Made by a program: the position numbers and the translations under genes
The notes under the pieces: generated by a model
The model's database searches: none
The model's input: the letters and a program-made list of their open reading frames with translations, nothing else
Told to the model about the DNA's origin: nothing
Shown here: positions 8,176 to 12,500 of the stretch, one piece after another
How the letters are laid out: each line of letters begins with the position of its first letter
Numbering within the stretch: position 1 is the first letter of the stretch
Assembly: GCA_009663005.1 (NCBI GenBank)
Contig: VIGQ01001239.1
Coordinates: forward strand, 50,001 to 62,500
DNA length: 12,500 nt
Direction: 5' to 3'
Origin: Actinidia chinensis
Taxonomy: Eukaryota; Streptophyta; Magnoliopsida; Ericales; Actinidiaceae

Positions 8176-9245
8176 GGGTGAATTACACTTGACCTCCCAC
8201 CTGAGATTTGCATTAATACATAAAGCATCCCTAGATATTAAAAAAATTACACGACCTCCCCTGAGGTTTGAGAGAATATCCTCCCAGCCCTGGAACATCA
8301 CCTCTTCTCTTTGTCGCCTGTATAAAATTATCAAATGCCCCCCTCTCTCTCTCTCTTATACCCTCCACTCTCTCTTCTCTCTCTCTCTCGTTTTTTGAGT
8401 TTTTTGTATTTATTTTATTTTTTATGTTTAACTATTATTTTTTTTTTTCTGTTTTTTTTGTTTTATTTTTTCATAAAATAATAGTAAAATAATAATAAAA
8501 TAAAATTCTGTTCTTTTGTAAAACAATAGTAAAGAACAGTTTTTTTATTTATAAAATCCCCTTTTGTTACTTTTAAAACAAAAAAAAATTAATAAAAGGT
8601 TTGTATGGTAAAAATATAGTTTGTGTTTAGCAGGGTTTTTTTAGTTTTTTTTGGCTTCTCTAATTTAAACATGATTTATTTACTATTAAAAAAATGTTAA
8701 TTTTTCAAAATTTTTACTTATATAGTAAACTAACAGTTTGATATAAATGATTTGATAAAAGAAAAACAATTTCTTTATTATTTATTTTTGTTTTATATCA
8801 ATTTTGATATAAAAACAATATTAAAAAGAATTATAATAAAAGGATTATAATCTTTTGATAATCCTTTTAAAAGGATTTAAAAGGAGATTATTTTTTTTGT
8901 AAAGGATTAATTTTTCTAATCAACACAAAATATAATAATGTATCTTAAAATCACAAACTAAAATTTCTTTTTTATCAGTTTTATTTTCTTTTTGTGACTT
9001 TTTTTTCTTTTTTTAATCCTTTTATTTTTTAAAGAATGAAAAAAAAATGAAAAAAATTAAAAAAAAACTGGAAAAAAAATTAATAGTAAAAAATAAAAAA
9101 AAAATGTAAAAAAAAATTGATAAAATAAAATAAAATAAATACAAAACTAAAACAAACGTGCACGAGAGAGAGTGCGGGGGTATTTTGGTAATTTTGTAAG
9201 AAGACATTAAAGGCCAAAACCTTAGGGAGGTCAGTGTAATTCACC
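8176..9245. mobile_element. Mutator-like (MULE) non-autonomous foldback element
   Basis: The left end gggtgaattacacttgacct and the complement of the right end (aggtgaattacactgacctc) are inverted copies. The inverted similarity continues inward: ttatcaaatgcccccctctc and the C/T microsatellite on the left correspond to gagagagtgcgggggtattt on the right, then tgtatttattttatttt on both. Flanking bases tttataatt (8167-8175) and tttataaat (9246-9254) form a 9-base target duplication with one mismatch, the length known for Mutator superfamily elements. At the left end the terminal motif is duplicated (aattacacgacctcccctga at about 8246-8265). The 1.07 kb body is A/T-rich with poly-T/poly-A arms and encodes no transposase. 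Frames inside it (plus 8174-8492, minus 9022-9322) are low-complexity artefacts. Confidence 0.8.
8340..8391. repeat. CT microsatellite inside the MULE arm
   Basis: Runs of ct repeats (ctctctctctct and ctctctctctctcg) separated by ttataccctccact lie here. The right arm carries the shorter inverse gagagagag near 9164-9171. The left arm has therefore expanded, or the right has shrunk, since the arms were identical. Confidence 0.75.
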
Positions 9246-9254
9246 TTTATAAAT

Positions 9255-9687
9255 AGACAGGACGGATGATATGTTGACGAAAAAATTGACGAAACGCAAA
9301 GAAAGCATTCAACTGGGCCCACACTAAAAACAATTCAAATAGTTAGAAAATTCTAAATAATAATTTTTTTGGGATAGGATGTTTTAAAAAATCTCATGAA
9401 TGGGAAGGTGAGGCAATTATCCATTTTTCTACATAAAAAAAATATTGTAATATTTTTGATAGTCTAATAATTGGGTCTATGGGACTAATATTAGGGTTCT
9501 TAAGTAACGACCATAAAACATTCAAGACTCTAAGCTATGTCTGAGAACATATTTAAATTTAAAAGGATTAGCCAATCCACTTCCAATCTCCTCGGATGAG
9601 TTACATGGGATAGATTAATAATACTCAAACCCATTTTATGAGATTTCTAATTCTATTTGGGGGTAACCCGTATCTAATGGAACTATT
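9255..9687. other. A/T-rich intergenic stretch
   Basis: No gene, RNA gene or clear repeat is recognised between the MULE element and the SINE. Confidence 0.4.
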
Positions 9688-9693
9688 GTTGAA

Positions 9694-9860
9694 TGTTTTT
9701 TAATTTTTGCACTAGGAATATAATTACAAGTGAGTCTCACAGACTAATCGTTAATCACAACTCAAAATCAGTTATCAAACGAGCCTAGGGAAACTCGAAC
9801 TGAGACGTTATCTTTGAATAACAAAAATAATTGTCTTTACCAGACGAACTACCCATAAGG
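9694..9860 (-). mobile_element. tRNA-derived SINE
   Basis: Read on the minus strand from 9860, the head is gggtagttcgtctggtaaag. TAGTTCGTCTGG (complement of 9840-9851) fits an RNA polymerase III A box, and AGTTCGAGTTTCC (complement of 9789-9801) fits the B box GGTTCGANTCC with some decay. Their spacing of about 40 bases suits a tRNA-like internal promoter. The body ends in an A-rich tail (complement of about 9695-9709). Matching hexamers gttgaa flank the unit at 9688-9693 and 9861-9866, a plausible short target duplication. Length of about 167 bases is within the plant SINE range. The head does not fold as a complete tRNA, so this is a retroposon and not a tRNA gene. Confidence 0.7.
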
Positions 9861-10280
9861 GTTGAAGATATTTATAATGAAATCTCATAAAAAACATGAT
9901 AGCTAGATGCAAGATATGAGGAGGGTGAAATAAGTTGTTTAGATTAATGACCAATTAAAAATTTCTTATTGAAACTTATACAAGCAATACACTCCTAGTC
10001 ACAGTAGATACGCAATTCAAAAACAATAAGAGAAAAATATACAAATATTTATAGTGAGTCGGAAAATCTTGGCCTACGCCCAGTCACTCTCTAGCTTTTT
10101 CTTGAAACGTTTTACTATCTTTAAGCTTGCGGGTGGTACTTGACAACCTTTACAAACATTAAATATTTCTAGGTCAAGAGATTTTCTCTTGAATACTTCC
10201 CAATAATGATCAAGGAATTGAAGTATTGAATACAAATGATTTTGAAATTTTATGGCCACTTCAATACTTCTCAGAGATCT

Positions 10281-10289
10281 CTTTTTATA
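10281..10289 (-). promoter_or_regulatory. TATA box of the LTR
   Basis: TATAAAAAG on the minus strand follows an AACGGCTA motif by about 45 bases, as in U3 regions of copia-type LTRs. Transcription would start near 10255 and run toward lower coordinates. Confidence 0.5.
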
Positions 10290-10404
10290 GCCAAAAGTTG
10301 ATTAGAAGTCGTTTTGCAACATTTCATAACTTCTAATCTAGCCGTTTTGATTGAATCCTAGTTGTTGAATCTTGATTTGGACGTGTAGGATCAAAACTTT
10401 CAAA

Positions 10405-10818
10405 CTTCGATCGACAACTTCGATCAAGCAAACTTAAACTATCGATCGAGGTTGAACTAGATTTTCAGTGACTTGCCCATTTATCGCTAAAAGGATTTGA
10501 TTTAGAACTTAGGCTAAGGTTTTTCACTTCAGTCGACATGGTTCTTCTTTTCAGAGAGCCCTTTGTCTTAATTTTGGCTTTAAGACTTCGGTCGACACTT
10601 CGATCGACGAACCTTGGCTTCGGGTCGTGGATAACACGTTTTCCAATGGGCAGCTCTGTCCTTTGTTATTACTTCGGCGTTTGCCTCTTTGATAGTCGGT
10701 CGACCCAATATGATTTCGTAGTGGCTTCCCACTATGTTTTTAGTGACAATTATGTAAGATTGGTTGTTGCAGTTCAGTTGTGCTTCATCAGCCTTCACTG
10801 ACAAGTTCAGTCGATCGA
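10405..10818. repeat. Cluster of TCGATCGA/GTCGAC motifs in the LTR U3 region
   Basis: Palindromic words of the type (ag)tcgatcga(c) or gtcgac recur at about 10407, 10442, 10532, 10590, 10602, 10698 and 10811. They form irregularly spaced, partly inverted sites in an otherwise A/T-rich sequence. They may be repeat-borne regulatory sites or remains of a short repeat. Confidence 0.6.
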
Positions 10819-10870
10819 ACTCTGTGACAACAAGCAATTCAAGCACTCACTTTTTAGCAGTTCAAACCAT

Positions 10871-11242
10871 TAACTATCCAATTTTAGTTTAAATGAGGTA
10901 ATTCAACTCTTCTACCACTTTTTATTTATAATATATGAATATGATTTGTGGGAGAGTTTAAAACCTTTCTTAAACATATGTAAGCTTATTTTTAAGACCA
11001 CTGTTGCTTCCTTTACAAATATGATTGGTTTGAATTAGTTCTTCAATTCTAAGTCCTTTTTAATTTATATAACAACTTTTATCTATAGAACAGCGTGTTA
11101 TGATTATTTTGAGTTTAGCATTGTGTTAGCTGATTGTTCATTTCTAATACGATGTTCATCCAAAGATTTAAAATTAACTAGCTTAATCATCAAATCAAAT
11201 AATCCATGATAGCTTCTGTGCTAGCTCGTAGTTGCTAAATAA
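10871..11242. other. A/T-rich stretch, no gene recognised
   Basis: It probably includes the uncertain LTR border and, if the exon at 11275 is real, the preceding intron. No open frame or RNA gene stands out. Confidence 0.35.
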
Positions 11243-11274
11243 CCTTTTAATATTTTTTCTTCACTGAAACCCAG

Positions 11275-11533
11275 TGACGAAGGTGATGAACTAGGAAAAG
11301 ACAATATAGCTAGACGGCAGTTGCTATATGTGGATCTGTGTGTTTTTAAATTTGCTAAGTTTTGCAATGTTAGTTGGAAACAGAATGGTTGGAAAGATAT
11401 CCAATTCTTGCCAATCAAATGTCACCACAACCGGACTGAAAAAGTTAGCTCAACAAAGCTAAGAAAAAAGGTGCAGAATAAATCTTCTAAAATAGAAGTT
11501 GAATGCAAAGATGCCGTCAGAACCATATTGTGA
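11275..11533 (+). CDS. Possible terminal exon of an unidentified protein
   Basis: A frame open from 11243 to a TGA at 11531-11533 has no ATG, so it can only be an exon or relic. A good acceptor, a T-rich run then CACTGAAACCCAG, ends at 11274. The residues after it include DEGDELGKDNIARRQ, LLYVDLCVFKFAKFC, WKQNGWKDIQFLPIKCHH, and a lysine-rich tail with STKLRKKVQNKSSK before the stop. The mix of charged and aromatic residues looks protein-like and the end is strongly basic. I do not recognise the family. An open run of this length is not rare in a window of this size, no upstream exon has been linked, and no intact partner gene lies nearby, so confidence is low. Confidence 0.28.
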
Positions 11534-12188
11534 TTTAACCTTTACCGTAAAGCGGCACGTTTTACGTTTATTTTCAATATTTTTGTGATTGAATTGTTTA
11601 TTTACAACGCATGTAAAGATTTTCTATGCAAAAAAATAAGTTGATTCAAAAATTTGCTCTCAAATGTATGGTAGAATTACATTTATTTAAAAAACTAGAC
11701 GGTCTATACGTTATGAAAGTCGTTCTTATGGTTCGAATAAAAATGTCACACTTATGTGGCTGTGATTGGGGATATCTAATCAGGTTGATCTTTTTATATA
11801 TGTTAAAATATTAAAGCAGGTAATCTTAGAATACGAAAAATTCAATCGTCAATAAGCTTTTAAAACTTAGACCCCACAACATCCGGAAACTTTTAAAGTT
11901 CAAAACTACAATGCTGAGAGTCAGACACTCTGCACATTTTTTATTATTTTTTATTTTTTTTACTAGTATACTAATTGGGTTTACATACTACAACAGAGAG
12001 CGATACAAAGTGAAAGATATAGAAGCATGAGACTAACTTATGATTGATGTTTGCGAGTGCTTGGGAGTGAGAGTCATCTAGTGTTTGGTAATGAATTAAA
12101 AGGATAACAAATATTATATGTGAATAGAAACGTGCGTGTGGTTGAGAGAGAGGAAGGAGAGACAGACGACGCATGAGGAGGGAGAGAG
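11534..12188. other. Intergenic stretch ending in a purine-rich segment
   Basis: A plus frame at 11626-11814 (with KMSHLCGCDWGYLIRL) has no family resemblance. CAGGTAATC at 11817-11825 could be a splice donor but has no confirmed exon. The last 60 bases (about 12140-12188) are G/A-rich on the plus strand (gagagagaggaaggagag), just before a TATA box. The minus frame at 12174-11971 is taken as a shadow of this composition. Confidence 0.35.
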
Positions 12189-12197
12189 TATATAAAG
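12189..12197 (+). promoter_or_regulatory. TATA box upstream of the right-edge reading frame
   Basis: TATATAAAG follows a G/A-rich tract and lies about 180 bases before the ATG at 12374. Transcription would start near 12225 and leave a leader of about 150 bases. Two short upstream frames lie in that leader: ATG at 12254 (two codons) and ATG at 12357, which overlaps the main start and ends at 12389. Confidence 0.45.
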
Positions 12198-12373
12198 ATC
12201 GTGGGGACTCGCCATCAACTTAATCAATTGGCCCAAACCATTGAGGGATAGTTATGATCTAAGGGCTAAGATATCTACGATTGTGATAGATTTGGCATTC
12301 ATCTCAGACCATCAATTGAGGACACAGAGTTAATCAGCATTAAATAACAGTAGAGAATGGTATTTAAGATACA

Positions 12374-12500
12374 ATGGCTCCAACTGTAAATGAAAATGAA
12401 TCGAAAATCTAGAGTGACAAGGAAGAAATTGTGTCTTTGGTTCTTCGTGAGTTCGTCAATGACGTGTTGAAAGGACTCTCATAGAGGATAAATCTGTACA
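12374..12500 (+). pseudogene. Start of an unidentified gene with in-frame stops, cut by the window edge
   Basis: ATG at 12374 has A at -3 and GCT as second codon, a favourable plant context. The frame reads MAPTVNENESKI, TAG (12410-12412), then SDKEEIVSLVLREFVNDVLK and GLS, and a second TAG (12482-12484). Apart from the stops, the acidic N-terminus and the EEIVSLVLREFVNDVL helix-like segment look like real protein. Both stops are one C-to-T change from CAG (Gln), consistent with a decayed gene. Alternatives are a 12-codon peptide, a spliced gene with the first stop inside an intron, or chance. The family is not recognised and the frame continues past the window. Confidence 0.35.

Larger units (their letters stand above)
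9908..10870 (-). mobile_element. LTR of a Ty1-copia (SIRE/Maximus-like) retrotransposon, minus orientation, probably solo
   Basis: On the minus strand I see an ordered set of LTR signals: AACGGCTAGATTAG (complement of about 10332-10345), GGCTATAAAAAGAGATC (TATA box, complement of about 10276-10292), TTTGTAAAGGTTGTCAAG near 10140-10157, GAGTGACTGGGCGTAGGCC near 10070-10088, a U5 segment TATAAATATTTGTATAT, and an end TTTCACCCTCCTC...CTTGCA near 9908-9930. The order and wording match what I know of SIRE/Maximus LTRs. No primer-binding site follows the left end and no polypurine tract or gag/pol coding is found beside it, so a solo or truncated LTR is likely. The right border is uncertain by 100 bases or more. 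Confidence 0.6.

Noticed and set aside
8122..8492. ORFs on both strands at the left of the MULE element
   Set aside because: They cross the element border and its microsatellite and end in poly-Phe-like low complexity.
9022..9322. Minus-strand ORFs rich in Phe and Ile
   Set aside because: They read poly-A/poly-T arms of the foldback element and have no protein features.
9779..9862. A functional tRNA gene
   Set aside because: A and B boxes are present, but acceptor and anticodon stems do not form and the B box is decayed; a SINE head explains it better.
10074..10259. Minus-strand ORF of 61 codons
   Set aside because: It reads through the R/U5 part of the LTR and has no family resemblance.
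10580..10846. Minus-strand ORF of 88 codons with an ILGRPTIKEA segment recalling retroviral-type protease ends
   Set aside because: It lies inside the LTR U3 region, and the resembling residues are encoded by the ggtcgaccgac motif that recurs in the LTR. No protease active-site motif or neighbouring gag/pol is present.
1..12500. CRISPR array, bacterial operon or phage-like system
   Set aside because: No regularly spaced repeats, ribosome-binding sites or dense coding are visible; composition and repeats are plant-like.

Overview
The window looks like nuclear DNA of a flowering plant, probably a eudicot. It is strongly A/T-rich and has no dense run of ORFs. Plant-type TATA boxes, GT/AG splice borders, C/T-rich leaders and several miniature transposons are visible. 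I see no intact protein-coding gene. Most long ORFs are chance frames in low-complexity DNA.

Layout. 1-118: inverted-repeat (MITE-like) element. 834-1494, minus strand: two exons of a decayed serine carboxypeptidase-like (S10 family) gene, the best-supported protein homology here. 2275-2899: long foldback element with an internal tandem duplication. 3488-3662: small MITE-like element. 3874-4241: GGTCGG-rich degenerate repeat with a hAT-like left end. 4255-4720, minus strand: TATA box, C/T-rich leader, ATG and a broken reading frame of unknown, perhaps leucine-rich-repeat, type. 4747-5144: degenerate hAT-like MITE. 5145-6880: mostly unassigned A/T-rich DNA. 6885-7260: strongly pyrimidine-biased tract. 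8176-9245: 1.07 kb Mutator-like non-autonomous element with a near-perfect 9-bp target duplication. 9694-9860, minus strand: tRNA-derived SINE with A and B boxes. About 9908-10870, minus strand: LTR resembling SIRE/Maximus Ty1-copia LTRs, probably solo. 11275-11533: possible terminal exon of unknown type. 12189-12500: TATA box, leader and start of a possible gene or pseudogene that runs off the window and carries in-frame TAG codons.

The parts do not form a pathway. The picture is a repeat-rich intergenic segment in which gene relics (carboxypeptidase-like, the possible LRR-like relic, the right-edge start) are separated by at least five transposon types: MULE/foldback, hAT, SINE, LTR and small MITEs. 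Assignments rest on motif reading by eye, with no database search. The carboxypeptidase relic, the MULE element and the SINE are the firmest; the unnamed exons are tentative.
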